Source: Alphaproteobacteria bacterium (GTDB lineage: Bacteria > Pseudomonadota > Alphaproteobacteria > CACIAM-22H2). Taken from it: a stretch of 64,000 bases of DNA. Under the pieces are notes generated by a model. It searched no databases. It saw only the letters and a program-made list of their open reading frames with translations, and was not told the origin of the DNA. The stretch is taken from contig JAEULA010000116.1 of NCBI GenBank assembly GCA_016793165.1, positions 1 to 64,000 of the forward strand, written 5' to 3'. A program made the translations under genes and the position numbers. This document shows, one piece after another, positions 43,591 through 52,569 of the stretch; within the stretch, counting starts at the first letter, position 1, and each line of letters begins with the position of its first letter.

Positions 43591-44779
43591 GCCGTCGGCG
43601 CCGCACGACGACATCCCGGCCGCCCGCATCGTCGGCTGCTCGCTGCTGCATCAGGTGCTCGTGTCGGCGATCGCCGCGTCGGTGCCCGTCGTGATGCCCG
43701 AGCTCACACGCAGCGCCGGGCTTTTCGAGGGGCTCGCCGGGCTCTACGCGATGATGATGTATGTCGGCGCGATCGGCGCGACGCTGGCCGGCGAGACGAT
43801 CTTCCGCCGGCTTGGCGCGGCGACGGCAAGCGCCGTCGCCTGCATCCTGGCCGCGGTCGGACTGCTCGGCGTCCTGCCGCTGTCCCTGACGACCTTCGCG
43901 GCAGCGGCCTTCGTGATCGGCCTCGGCTACGGCCCGGTCGCGCCCGCGAGTTCGCACATGATGGCCCGCATCGTCGGACGCGCCGACCTCAACTTCATCT
44001 TCTCCGTGCGCCAGGCAGGCGCGCCGCTCGGCGTCCTCGGCACCGGGCTCGTGCTGCCGCTGCTCGTCGCCTGGCTCGGCTGGCAGCGCGCGCTGGTCGT
44101 GATGGCCGCCGCCGTCACCGTCGTGGCGCTGGCGACGCTGCGCTTCGTGCGGCGCTTCGATGCGCTGCAGCCTCCGGCCTATCGCGGCGGCGCCGGCATC
44201 CTGGGGCCGGTGCGCGAGGTGATCGGCGATCCCAAGCTCAAGACCCTGGTCGCGACCTCGTTCCTGTTCTCCTCGATGCTCGCCACCCTCAACGCCTTCG
44301 TGCCGACGGTCGTGAGCGCGCTCGGCGGGCTCGACCTTGCGCGCGCCGGGCTCTGCGCGGCGGTCGCCCAGGCGAGCGCCATCGGCGGGCGGCTGTGCTG
44401 GGGCGTCGTCGCCGATCGCGTGCTGACGCCGCAGCGCACGCTGGCGGTGATGGGATTCCTGATGGCCGGCGCCTCGCTGGCCCTCGGCACGATCGATCCC
44501 GGCTACGGCTTCACGACCATCCTCGCGATCTGCGCCTGGCTCGGCGCCACCGCCGGCGGCTGGGGCGGGGTCGTGCTCGCGCAGTCGGCCCGCCTCGCGC
44601 CGCCGGGACGCGTCGGCCGCGCCGCCAGCGGCGTCATGGTGCTCAACTATCTCGGCGTGATGCTGGGGCCGCCGCTGGTCGGCCTCGTCCTCGCCCTCAC
44701 GGACAGCTTCTTCGTCGCGCTTGCGAGCGTCGCGGCCGTCGGCGCCACCGGGGGCGCCATCGCGCTGCTGCGCCGCTGA
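43583..44779 (+). CDS. MFS transporter, co-translated with a FAD oxidoreductase
   Basis: A 398-residue major facilitator protein with about 12 membrane segments after a 15-residue hydrophilic N-terminus. Motifs include GLGYGPVAPASSHMMARI and the post-segment-5 SVRQAGAPLGVLGTG, found in cyanate/nitrate-type and CynX-like MFS proteins. The start overlaps the preceding oxidoreductase by eight bases. Uptake of an amine or organic acid is the likely role, from context only. Confidence 0.83.
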   Translation: MAEPSAPHDDIPAARIVGCSLLHQVLVSAIAASVPVVMPELTRSAGLFEGLAGLYAMMMYVGAIGATLAGETIFRRLGAATASAVACILAAVGLLGVLPLSLTTFAAAAFVIGLGYGPVAPASSHMMARIVGRADLNFIFSVRQAGAPLGVLGTGLVLPLLVAWLGWQRALVVMAAAVTVVALATLRFVRRFDALQPPAYRGGAGILGPVREVIGDPKLKTLVATSFLFSSMLATLNAFVPTVVSALGGLDLARAGLCAAVAQASAIGGRLCWGVVADRVLTPQRTLAVMGFLMAGASLALGTIDPGYGFTTILAICAWLGATAGGWGGVVLAQSARLAPPGRVGRAASGVMVLNYLGVMLGPPLVGLVLALTDSFFVALASVAAVGATGGAIALLRR

Positions 44780-44783
44780 GGGG

Positions 44784-44795
44784 CCGGCGCGCCGG
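44784..44795. terminator. palindrome between convergent MFS and creatininase genes
   Basis: CCGGCGCGCCGG, perfectly symmetric, lies in the 27-base space between two convergent stops. It might serve both transcripts, but it has no loop of its own and no U-run, so the call is weak. Confidence 0.25.
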
Positions 44796-44806
44796 GGCCG
44801 ACGCCG

Positions 44807-45619
44807 CTACGGTGAGTCGCGCAGATAGACCTGCGCATCGAAGCGGTGGATCTCCTCGATCAGCGCCGCCAGGGCGCGCGAAGCCGCCTCGACGAGCCGC
44901 GCCCCGAGCTCCGGCGTCGCCAGCCGAGGGTCGCCGACCGCGCCGGAGGCATTGAGGTCCTGCGTCTCCCAGGCGAAGGCCGCCGGTCCGAAGGGGCCGA
45001 GCTGCTGCTGGCCCGCCTCGCGCGCGATCCAGGTCGAGGCGAAATCGGCGAACGCCGCATGACGCACGAGGTCGGGAGCAAGATGCATCATCATCGCCGT
45101 CTCGACGGCGCCGCCATGGATCCCATGCCGGCGCTCCGTCGCGGGCAGCGCATCCTCGACCTGCGCCACGCCCGCCAGTCGCCACCAGCTCACCCCCACG
45201 GCCAGCATGCGATGGCGGCCGCGCAGCTGCTGGCAGACCAGGTCGACGATCTGCGGCTGGCCGCCATGGCTGTTGAGGATGAGGAGCTTGCGCAGGCCGG
45301 CGCGCGCGACCGAGTCGCCGATGTCGTTCCACAGCGCGAGGATCGTCGCGGGCTGCAGGGTGAGGGTGCCGGGGAACCGTGCATGCTCGACCGAGAGTCC
45401 GATGCCCTGCGTCGGCAGGACCAGCAGCGGCACCGCGGCGGGGACGAGCGCCAGCGCGCGCTCGACGATTCCCGCGTTCAGCGTCGCATCGACGCGCAGC
45501 GGCAGGTGCGGCCCGTGCTGCTCGATCGCGCCGACGGGCAGGATCGCGACGGTCTCGGGCGGCAGGCGCGGGAAATCGGTCCAGGCGAGATCGGCCCAAT
45601 GGCGCGAGGGGATCGTCAT
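44807..45619 (-). CDS. creatininase family protein
   Basis: A 270-residue hydrolase with the creatininase metal motifs: E33 and H35 in GAIEQHGPHLPL, D44 in RVDAT, the NSHGGQPQ loop, and HGGAVETA with the second-metal glutamate. The fold is shared by creatinine amidohydrolases, formamide hydrolases in riboflavin and F420 synthesis, and mycofactocin MftE. The subgroup cannot be resolved. It is divergent from an M24 peptidase gene with 113 bases between them; creatininase- and creatinase-fold enzymes often act in one amine-degradation pathway. Confidence 0.82.
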   Translation of the reverse strand: MTIPSRHWADLAWTDFPRLPPETVAILPVGAIEQHGPHLPLRVDATLNAGIVERALALVPAAVPLLVLPTQGIGLSVEHARFPGTLTLQPATILALWNDIGDSVARAGLRKLLILNSHGGQPQIVDLVCQQLRGRHRMLAVGVSWWRLAGVAQVEDALPATERRHGIHGGAVETAMMMHLAPDLVRHAAFADFASTWIAREAGQQQLGPFGPAAFAWETQDLNASGAVGDPRLATPELGARLVEAASRALAALIEEIHRFDAQVYLRDSP

Positions 45620-45732
45620 GGCGGCTCGGCTCCGGTGGCGGCGGCTTGCGAGCGACGATCCTACGACATCGACGCGGCGCCGGCCCTGCGGCAGTCTGCA
45701 CGCGCCGGTTTCCGCGAGAGGCCCGACCGCCC

Positions 45733-46986
45733 ATGCCCAAGCCCTTCATCGATCGCCAGCGTGCCGAGCTTCTCATGGCCAAGGCGGGCATCGATGCGCT
45801 GCTGGTCGTCCAGCCCGAGAACTTCGCCTACGCGACCGGCGGCCCGCCGGGCATCGCCGCGTCCTGGCGGCGCGTCGGCGCGGCGATCGCGATCGTGCCC
45901 GCCGCGGCCGGCGCCGAGCCCGCGGCGATCGTCACCGATTTCGGCGAGGGCCCGTTCCGGCGCAGCGCCGCGCTGCGCGACGTGCGCACCCACACCGCCT
46001 GGGTCGACAATGTCGACGTCGCGGCGAAGCTGCCGAGTAACCGGCCGATCGCCGAGCTTATCGCGGAGGTGCAGCCGGAGCGCGCGCGCGGCTTCCACCG
46101 GCCGCCGACCTTCGATCCGCGCCGCGCGCTGGAGCTCGCGCGCGATGCGCTGGCCGAGCGCGGACTGGCCAAGGCGCGCCTCGGCGTCGAGTTCGATTTC
46201 CTGCCGGTCAGCGACATGCGCCTGATCGAATCGGTGCTGCCCGAGGCGACGCTGGTCGACTCCTCGCCCGTCTTCGACCGCCTGCGCATGGTCAAGACGC
46301 CGGCCGAGATCGATCTGCTGCGAAAGGGCGCGCAGCTCGCCGAGGCCGGCATCCGCGCCGTGATGGCGCAGATCCATGTCGGCCAGACGCGCGCCGAGAT
46401 CTCCGAGTTGTGGCGCGCCACGGTGCTCGCCGAGGCCCGGCGCAAAGGCGTCGCCAACCTGACCGGCCAATGGGACTACACCGCCGTCGGCCCGGACCCC
46501 TGGAGTCCGCATGGCGTCGTCGAGCATGGCAGCGTCGTGAAGATCGACGTCGGCTGCGTTCTCTCGGGCTACAGCTCGGACTCCGCGCGCACCTTCTGCT
46601 TCGGCCGCGCAAGCGTCCACGCGCGCAGCGTCTATGACGGACTGCGCGCCGCCTTCGACGCGGGGCGCAGCGTGTTCAAGCCCGGCAGCGCGCTGGGGGA
46701 CGTGCACGCGGCCTGCGTCGCGGCGATGCGCGCCCACGGCTTCACGACCTTCATGCGCGGCCATTTCGGCCACGGCATCGGCCAGAACGTCTGGAGCGAG
46801 GAGTGGCCCTATACCGGCCACGACGTCGACGTGGCGCTCGAGCCGGGCATGGTGATGGCGTTCGAGACGCCGTACTACGTCAACGGCGTCGGCGCGTTCA
46901 TCATCGAGGACCAGCTCCTGGTCACCGAGGATGGTCACGAGACGATGAACACGCTGCCCTACGAGTTCGTCGAGATCGGCACGTGA
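45733..46986 (+). CDS. M24 family peptidase (Xaa-Pro aminopeptidase/creatinase fold)
   Basis: A 417-residue pita-bread-fold protein. The N-terminal domain (1-165) is of the creatinase/prolidase type. The catalytic part shows the metal residues of M24: Asp in KIDVGCVLSGYSSDSARTF (two), His in GHFGHGIGQNVW, Glu in VMAFETPYY and Glu in FIIEDQLLVT. This argues for a metallopeptidase rather than creatinase, which lacks metal. Substrates in the family include Xaa-Pro peptides and ectoine derivatives. It starts at 45733, divergent from the creatininase-family gene. Confidence 0.83.
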   Translation: MPKPFIDRQRAELLMAKAGIDALLVVQPENFAYATGGPPGIAASWRRVGAAIAIVPAAAGAEPAAIVTDFGEGPFRRSAALRDVRTHTAWVDNVDVAAKLPSNRPIAELIAEVQPERARGFHRPPTFDPRRALELARDALAERGLAKARLGVEFDFLPVSDMRLIESVLPEATLVDSSPVFDRLRMVKTPAEIDLLRKGAQLAEAGIRAVMAQIHVGQTRAEISELWRATVLAEARRKGVANLTGQWDYTAVGPDPWSPHGVVEHGSVVKIDVGCVLSGYSSDSARTFCFGRASVHARSVYDGLRAAFDAGRSVFKPGSALGDVHAACVAAMRAHGFTTFMRGHFGHGIGQNVWSEEWPYTGHDVDVALEPGMVMAFETPYYVNGVGAFIIEDQLLVTEDGHETMNTLPYEFVEIGT

Positions 46987-47080
46987 GCCTCCCGCGCGAC
47001 CTCCCATCGCCCTTCGCGCGACGGCAGGCCCCGGCGCCGCGTCGCCGGCACGCCAGCGCCCACCCACAAAGGAGAACACA

Positions 47081-47371
47081 ATGAAGGCCTATGCGATCGT
47101 CCAGGAGACAGTGAAGGACGAGGCGATGTTCGCCGAGTATCGCAAGCACGTGATGGCGACCCTGGAGCCGTTCGGCGCGCGCTTCGTCGTTCGCGGCGGC
47201 ACGATGACGGTCGTCGAGGGCACGTGGCCGCACCCGCGGCTCGTCGTCATCGAGTTCCCGTCGCGGCAGGCCGCCGAGGACTGGTATCGCTCGCCCGCCT
47301 ACCAGAAGGTCCTGCCGCTGCGGCTTAAGTCGGCCGACGGCAATTTCGTCATCGTCGACGGCGCTGGCTGA
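47081..47371 (+). CDS. DUF1330 domain protein
   Basis: A 96-residue single-domain protein with the DUF1330 pattern: AYAIVQETVKDEAMFAEY at the start, the GGTMTVVEG turn and the C-terminal RSPAYQKVLPLR. The family has a dimeric ferredoxin-like fold and no assigned reaction. A perfect AAAGGAG at 47068-47074, six bases before the ATG, suggests strong translation. It lies 94 bases after the M24 gene and may be read through from it. Confidence 0.85.
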   Translation: MKAYAIVQETVKDEAMFAEYRKHVMATLEPFGARFVVRGGTMTVVEGTWPHPRLVVIEFPSRQAAEDWYRSPAYQKVLPLRLKSADGNFVIVDGAG

Positions 47372-47458
47372 CGGACCCGGCGCGCCCGTCCCGGCATCGG
47401 CTTCGCACGCGAGCGGCGGTCGTTCCGGGCGTGCCGCGCCTGCGGCGGTCGGCCGTCG

Positions 47459-48262
47459 TCACGCACGGCGGCGCCAGAGCAGCAACCCGGCGCCGGCGGC
47501 GGCGAAGAGCGGCAGGCTCGGCGGCGCCGGAATCGTGCCGACATCGGAGACGCTGACGAAGGACACGATCCGGTAGGTCGTCTCCTTCCAGGTGAACACC
47601 TCGCCGTCGGCATACTCGTAGGTGCCCGCCGGCACCGTGATCTTCCATTCCGGAAGACCGGCGTCGTCCTTGCCGATCGCCAGCGCGGACTTCGTCACGA
47701 CGCCCTTGCCGCCGGCGCCGCCGTGATTGGTGTTCGGGTGCACGTTGGGATCGACCACGCCGATCGTCGGCGTCGCGGACTTCGGATCGTCGTCGAGGCC
47801 CCAGAGGAAGACCGAGTGGCCGATCGTCCCGTCGGCGCTGGCCATGTTCAGCATGATCAGCTCGTCGTCCTTCCATTCCTTGACCAGCGTCTCGTAGCTC
47901 AGCTCGCGGGTGAGGAAGCGCTTCACGTCGCCCTGCAGGCCCTTGTCCGCGAGCGTCTTCTTCCAGCCGGCCACCGCCTCGGCCGAGCCCGCCCTGGTCG
48001 GATTCTTGAACTCGGGATCGTAGCTGCGGTGGAAGTTCTCCTGCTCGGTCTTCGGATCCTTGAGCGTGTCGCGGACTCCCTGCTTGTGGCGCGCGAGGTA
48101 GGTCAGCATGTTGCTGGCGGCGACGTCGACGCAGCAGACACGTTCGGATTCGAAGCTCAGGTCGACCGGATCGCCCTCGTAGGTCACGTAGCCGGCCTGC
48201 GCCGGCAGCGACGGCATCAGCAACAGCGTCAGCACGACGATCAGCCCCGCGCGTCCCGTCAT
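47459..48262 (-). CDS. secreted PEP-CTERM-like protein with putative C39-like cysteine peptidase domain
   Basis: A 267-residue protein. Residues 1-23 are a signal peptide ending AQA. The mature part has VCCVDVAASNML (C43/C44), H149 in GHSVFLWGLDDD and D171 in VVDPNVHPN. This order and spacing are those of C39-like papain-fold peptidases, so a Cys-His-Asp triad is plausible. The last 24 residues are IPAPPSLPLF, a Leu/Ala/Gly membrane segment and WRRRA, which is a PEP-CTERM-like exosortase signal. A GAGGAGGGG precedes the ATG at 48262. The protein is probably surface-anchored. The peptidase assignment is inference. Confidence 0.65.
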   Translation of the reverse strand: MTGRAGLIVVLTLLLMPSLPAQAGYVTYEGDPVDLSFESERVCCVDVAASNMLTYLARHKQGVRDTLKDPKTEQENFHRSYDPEFKNPTRAGSAEAVAGWKKTLADKGLQGDVKRFLTRELSYETLVKEWKDDELIMLNMASADGTIGHSVFLWGLDDDPKSATPTIGVVDPNVHPNTNHGGAGGKGVVTKSALAIGKDDAGLPEWKITVPAGTYEYADGEVFTWKETTYRIVSFVSVSDVGTIPAPPSLPLFAAAGAGLLLWRRRA

Positions 48263-48495
48263 CGGCCTTCCCCTCCTCATCGACAATTCGAAGCAGCGGA
48301 CCGGACGGCGACGACCGGGATCGGCCTCCCCACGGCGTGCGCGCGCAGGCCGGCCCGGCGCGATCCGGTATCGTCTACGACGGGTCGCCGGGCTGGTTCT
48401 TGCGCGGGCGCAATCGCATCGCGAGACGCGCCCATGTTCGACGCCAGCCGGGCCGACGCGCCGACGCCGATCGTCGTTGCGGCCGGCCGGGCGGA

Positions 48496-49719
48496 TCAAC
48501 GGATCGCGTCGTCGAGGAAGGCGAGCACCACGCGCTGCAGCTCCCGCAGATAGCTCGCGCGATCGAAGCCCGGCGGATCGGCGCCGGCATCGCCGTCCTC
48601 GGTCGGGACCGGCGCACCGGGCCTGTCCATGAAGGCGAAATGCCCGGCGCCCGCCACGCGCTCGACGCGCAGCTGCGGCGCCAGCGGCTCGAGGCGCAGG
48701 CCGTGGAAGCGCGGCACCAGGAAGCTGTCCTTCTCCGCCACGACGACCATGGTCGGCACGACGATCGCCGCGAGGGACTCGGCGGCGAGCACGACACCGA
48801 CCGGGGCGAGGGCGACCACGGCTCGCACGCGCGGATCGCGGAGCTCGACCGCGGACGCCGGCGTGGCGGCGGCAGGCGCATCGCCGCCCGCCGACGCGGC
48901 GACGCCGCAGAAGACCGGGTCCTCGGCGCGCGACGTCGCGCAGTGGCTGATCACGAGCGCCGGGTCGGGGCGGCCCCCCGCGAGGGCGAGCACGGTGTAG
49001 CCGCCGGCGGAATGGCCGATGGCGCCGACCTTGGGGCCGCGGTCGTCGCGTGCGATTCGGTCGCGCCACTCCGCGCTGGCGACAACGGCGTCGATCACGC
49101 GGGAGGCCTGGCGGGGCCGCTCGACGAAGTAGCCGCCGTTCGCGCGCCGGAGGAGGGATCGGTCCTGCCAGTTGTCGCCGCCGTGCCGCAGCGCCGCGAC
49201 GAGATAGCCGTTGCGCGCGAGCGCCGCCGCGAGGCCGGAATGGCCGAGCTCGCTGCCGCCGGTCCCGTGGCTCAGCACGATCAGCGCCTTCACGCCGGGC
49301 TCGGCCGGCCCGTTCATCGCAACGCGCGCCGTGAACGGGCCCATGGCCACCGCGCGGTCGGGCGCGCGGGTCGGGTAGAACAGCGCCACCGGCGCTGGTT
49401 GCGCGTCGCCGTCCGCGAAAACCGTCATCCGCTGGAAACCCGCACTCAGGTCCTGTGCGACGGCGGCCGGCACCAGTCCGAAGATCCCGAGCAGGACGCG
49501 CGCCCTGGCAACGCGAAGGACGTTTGCGAGACGACGCGCGGCCGCGACAAGGCCGATCATCGGAAGACTTGCGGCCAGCGCACGGGCCGGCTGGATCACC
49601 AGCACGCCCGGTGCCCGCACGAACGCGAGCACGAGACCCGCGACGAGCGCCGCGATCAGGCCCATGGCATGCCGGACGAGCGCGGTCCGGGGCGGCCGCG
49701 CGTTGCTGGAGATTTTCAT
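48496..49719 (-). CDS. alpha/beta hydrolase, dienelactone hydrolase/PAF-acetylhydrolase-like, membrane-anchored
   Basis: A 407-residue protein. Hydrophobic stretches within about 17-85 (LIAALVAGLVLAFV; LLGIFGLVPAAVAQ) may be a membrane anchor or an uncleaved long signal. The hydrolase part follows: oxyanion region VLSHGTGGSELGH, nucleophile elbow GHSAGG, an acidic DSFLVP strand and the catalytic His in GAGHFAFMD. Similar proteins are called predicted dienelactone hydrolases or lipoprotein/PAF acetylhydrolase-like esterases. The ATG at 49719 is used; the frame continues upstream, but only through antisense of the divergent DUF1028 gene. Confidence 0.75.
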   Translation of the reverse strand: MKISSNARPPRTALVRHAMGLIAALVAGLVLAFVRAPGVLVIQPARALAASLPMIGLVAAARRLANVLRVARARVLLGIFGLVPAAVAQDLSAGFQRMTVFADGDAQPAPVALFYPTRAPDRAVAMGPFTARVAMNGPAEPGVKALIVLSHGTGGSELGHSGLAAALARNGYLVAALRHGGDNWQDRSLLRRANGGYFVERPRQASRVIDAVVASAEWRDRIARDDRGPKVGAIGHSAGGYTVLALAGGRPDPALVISHCATSRAEDPVFCGVAASAGGDAPAAATPASAVELRDPRVRAVVALAPVGVVLAAESLAAIVVPTMVVVAEKDSFLVPRFHGLRLEPLAPQLRVERVAGAGHFAFMDRPGAPVPTEDGDAGADPPGFDRASYLRELQRVVLAFLDDAIR

Positions 49720-49962
49720 CGCGGGGCCGACTATACGGCGGGCCCGAGCGGGACGCCTGCGAGGCGCGCTGCTCTGGACGCGTCCGGGCGGCGGTGCGCG
49801 GGCGCGCCGGCGAACCGGCACGCTTCCGACGACTCGCCTCGCCGATCGACGGCGCCGCGCCGACCCGGCCCTCGTCGTTCGGCCGGCGCCCGATCCGCAA
49901 CCGCCCCTCGCCTCACGAACCGAAAAGAAGGACCATCGCGGCCCACGTCGAGGAGTTCGTCC

Positions 49963-50682
49963 ATGACCTGGTCCATCGTCGCGCATGACCCCGCCACCGG
50001 CGCCTTCGGAGTCGCCGTCGCGACGCGCGCCTTCGCCGTCGGCGCGCGCTGCCCGTGGCTGCGCGCGGGCGTCGGCGCGGTGTCGACGCAATCCATGAGC
50101 AACCACTACCTCGGCCCTGCCATCCTCGATCGGCTCGCCCATGGCGTCGAGCCGGCACAGGCGATCGAGGCGGCGCTGGCCGGCGATGCGGGGCGCGGAT
50201 TGCGGCAGGTCCACTGCGTCGATCGCCACGGCCGCACGGCGGCCTGGACCGGCGGGAACTGCGTGGAGTGGTGCGGCCACCGGACCGCCGACGGCTTCAG
50301 CGTCGCCGGCAACATGCTCGCCGGCGCACCCGTCGTCGAGGCGAGCCGCGAGGCCTATGCGCGCGGCGCCGGCACGCCCTTCCCGGAGCGACTGCTCGGC
50401 GCGCTCGTCGCCGGCCAGGCCGCCGGCGGCGACAAGCGCGGCAAGCAGTCGGCGGCGCTGATGGTGACGACCGACGACATCATTCCCGACGTCAACCTGC
50501 GCGTGGACGATCACGCCGACCCGATCCCGGAGCTGGGACGCCTGCTGGCGATCTGGCGGCGCGACGTCGAGCCGCGGCGGCACTGGTACCCGAGCCTCGC
50601 CAACCCGGCCGGCCTCACCGATCTTGACGCGATGGAGGCGGAATGGAAAAGACGCGGCCTCGATCTGCGCTTCAGAAGGTAG
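49963..50682 (+). CDS. DUF1028 family protein (Ntn-hydrolase-like)
   Basis: A 239-residue DUF1028 protein. It shows TWSIVAHDPATGAFGVAVATRAFAVG at the start and the family signatures GAVSTQSMSN and NMLAG. The family has a proteasome-like Ntn-hydrolase fold and is often found beside amidohydrolases and peptide-type ABC transporters, suggesting peptidase or amidase activity; no reaction is proven. Its stop is two bases before the small DUF2798 gene. Confidence 0.85.
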   Translation: MTWSIVAHDPATGAFGVAVATRAFAVGARCPWLRAGVGAVSTQSMSNHYLGPAILDRLAHGVEPAQAIEAALAGDAGRGLRQVHCVDRHGRTAAWTGGNCVEWCGHRTADGFSVAGNMLAGAPVVEASREAYARGAGTPFPERLLGALVAGQAAGGDKRGKQSAALMVTTDDIIPDVNLRVDDHADPIPELGRLLAIWRRDVEPRRHWYPSLANPAGLTDLDAMEAEWKRRGLDLRFRR

Positions 50683-50684
50683 AG

Positions 50685-50930
50685 ATGCCGCGCATTCCCC
50701 ACCGCCTTGCCCACGTCGTCACCGCATTCCTGCTCTCCGGCCTGATGTCGCTGATCGTCTCCGGCATATCGACAATCCGGTCGATCGGCTGGGCGTCCGA
50801 GCTGCTCGGGCGCTGGATGAGCAACTGGTCGATCTCCTGGGCGACCGCCTTCGTCGTCGTCCTCTTCGTCCTGCCGCTGGTGCGCTGGATCGTCGGCCAC
50901 ATCGTCGAACCGGCGCCGGCGCGACGCTGA
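50685..50930 (+). CDS. DUF2798 family small membrane protein
   Basis: An 81-residue protein with two membrane segments (about 9-30 and 48-68), as usual for DUF2798, and PRIPHRLAHVVTAFLLSGLMS at the start. The ATG at 50685 with AGAAGG upstream fits the family N-terminus. An in-frame ATG at 50643 inside the DUF1028 gene would add 14 charged residues. The function is unknown. Confidence 0.75.
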   Translation: MPRIPHRLAHVVTAFLLSGLMSLIVSGISTIRSIGWASELLGRWMSNWSISWATAFVVVLFVLPLVRWIVGHIVEPAPARR

Positions 50931-50952
50931 GTCTCGCGCGAGCGGTGCGCCG

Positions 50953-51735
50953 TCAGAACGTCGCGGTCAGGCCGCCGTCGACCGTGACGACCGAACCGGT
51001 GCAGTAGCCCGCCGAGTCCGAGGCGAGGAAGACGGCGGCGGCGGCGAGCTCGGGCAGCTCGCCCCAGCGGCCGAGCGGATTGCGCCGGCAGACCATGTCG
51101 TAGAACGACTTGTCGGCGCGCACGCCCGCATTCGCCTCGGTCGGGAAATAGCCCGGCGCGATCGCGTTGGCGGTGACGCCGTGCGGCGCCAGCTCGACGG
51201 CGAGCGCGCGCATCAATCCGTGCAGCCCGTGCTTCGCGGCGGTGTAGGGCCCGGTGGTCGGCCGCGCGATCGTCGCGTTGATCGACGACACCATGATGAT
51301 CCGGCCGAAGCGCTGGCGGATCATCGAGCGCGCCGCCTCGCGCGACAGCCGGAAGCAGGACGTGAGGTCGGTGTCGACCACGCGCTGCCAGTCTGCGTCG
51401 GTCTGTTCCAGCAGCGGCTTGCGCACGGTCATGCCGGCGTTGTTGACGAGGATGTCGAGCCTGCCGTGGGCGCGTACGATCGATTCCACCGCATTGACCA
51501 CGGCGGGCGCGTCGTTGACGTCGAAAGCGAGGCCGGAGGCCTTGCCGCCGCCGGCGCGGAAGCGCTCCACCTGCGCCTGGACGGCGGCGAGGTCGCGGGC
51601 GTTGATCACGACATGGGCGCCCGAGGCTGCGAGGCCCTCGGCGATCGCGCCGCCGATGCCGCGCGTGGCGCCCGTCACCAGCGCGATGCGGCCGGTCAGG
51701 TCGAAGCTCGGGGCACGCAGGGTCGTCGCCGTCAT
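50953..51735 (-). CDS. short-chain dehydrogenase/reductase (gluconate 5-dehydrogenase-like)
   Basis: A 260-residue SDR. The cofactor motif is TGATRGIGGAIAEGL, with NNAG, the catalytic Ser-Tyr-Lys in SSINA..GPYTAAKHG and the closing TGSVVTVDGG. FDLTGRIALVTG and MTVRKPLLE resemble gluconate 5-dehydrogenases and 3-oxoacyl reductase-like SDRs. It is the last gene of the six-gene operon led by the class III aminotransferase, 11 bases after the DppC-like permease gene, and presumably works on a metabolite of the imported compound. Confidence 0.87.
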   Translation of the reverse strand: MTATTLRAPSFDLTGRIALVTGATRGIGGAIAEGLAASGAHVVINARDLAAVQAQVERFRAGGGKASGLAFDVNDAPAVVNAVESIVRAHGRLDILVNNAGMTVRKPLLEQTDADWQRVVDTDLTSCFRLSREAARSMIRQRFGRIIMVSSINATIARPTTGPYTAAKHGLHGLMRALAVELAPHGVTANAIAPGYFPTEANAGVRADKSFYDMVCRRNPLGRWGELPELAAAAVFLASDSAGYCTGSVVTVDGGLTATF

Positions 51736-51746
51736 GTCGTTCTCCG

Positions 51747-52568
51747 TCACAGTCGCTTGGTGAAGCGCGGGTCGAGCGCGTCGCGCAGGCCGTCGCCGAG
51801 GAGGTTGATGGCCAGCACCATCAGCGACAGGAAGAATCCGGGGATGAGGACGATCCAGGTCGCGAGCAGGAACAGGCTCCGCCCCTCGGCGATGATGTTG
51901 CCCCAGCTCGCCACGCTCGACGGCGTGCCCGCGCCGAGGAAGCTCAGCGCCGCTTCGATCAGGATCGCCGCCGCGAAGACGTAGGTGCCCTGCACCAGCA
52001 GGGGCGCCATCGTGTTGGGCAGGACGTGGCGCAGCAGGATCCTGGGCATGCGGCTGCCGCTGGTGACCGCGGCCGCGACATAGGGCTCCTCGCGCAGGGT
52101 CAGCACCATCCCGCGCACCAGCCGCACGACCCGCGGGATCTCGGCGACGCTGATCGCGATCACCACGTTGCCGATGCTCGGCTTCGTCAGCGACATCAGG
52201 GCGATCGCGAGCAGGATCGCGGGGATGGCCATCATGCCGTCCATCAGCCGCATCACGACGGCGTCGAGACGACGCACGTAGCCGGAGACCAGGCCGATGG
52301 CGAGGCCGATCGAGACGCTGATCGCCATGACGCCGAAGCCGACGATCAGGGAGACGCGCGTGCCGTAGACCACGCGGCTCCACAGGTCGCGGCCGAACAT
52401 GTCGGTGCCGAACCACGCCTCGCGCGACGGCGGCCGCAGCCGCCGCGCCGGGTTGATCTGCTGCGGATCGACGGTCCACAGCACCGGCGCCAGGATCGCC
52501 AGCGCCGCGGCGACGAGCAGGATGACGGCGCCGAAGGCCATTGTGGGATGGCGCCGCAGCAGGCGCAT
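51747..52568 (-). CDS. peptide-type ABC transporter permease, DppC-like
   Basis: A 273-residue permease. Landmarks are the N-terminal GTDMFGRDLWSRVVYGTRVS segment, the coupling loop AAVTSGSRMPRILLRHVLPN, ALSFLGAGTPSSVASWGNI, and the C-terminal NLLGDGLRDALDPR. All are typical of DppC. It follows the DppB-like gene by one base. No DppD/DppF ATPase genes are in this operon. Confidence 0.88.
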   Translation of the reverse strand: MRLLRRHPTMAFGAVILLVAAALAILAPVLWTVDPQQINPARRLRPPSREAWFGTDMFGRDLWSRVVYGTRVSLIVGFGVMAISVSIGLAIGLVSGYVRRLDAVVMRLMDGMMAIPAILLAIALMSLTKPSIGNVVIAISVAEIPRVVRLVRGMVLTLREEPYVAAAVTSGSRMPRILLRHVLPNTMAPLLVQGTYVFAAAILIEAALSFLGAGTPSSVASWGNIIAEGRSLFLLATWIVLIPGFFLSLMVLAINLLGDGLRDALDPRFTKRL

Positions 52569-52569
52569 C

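Noticed and set aside
48496..50583. A 695-codon version of the alpha/beta hydrolase
   Set aside because: The additional N-terminal part is antisense to the DUF1028 gene and has no domain; the ATG at 49719 gives a sensible hydrophobic N-terminus.
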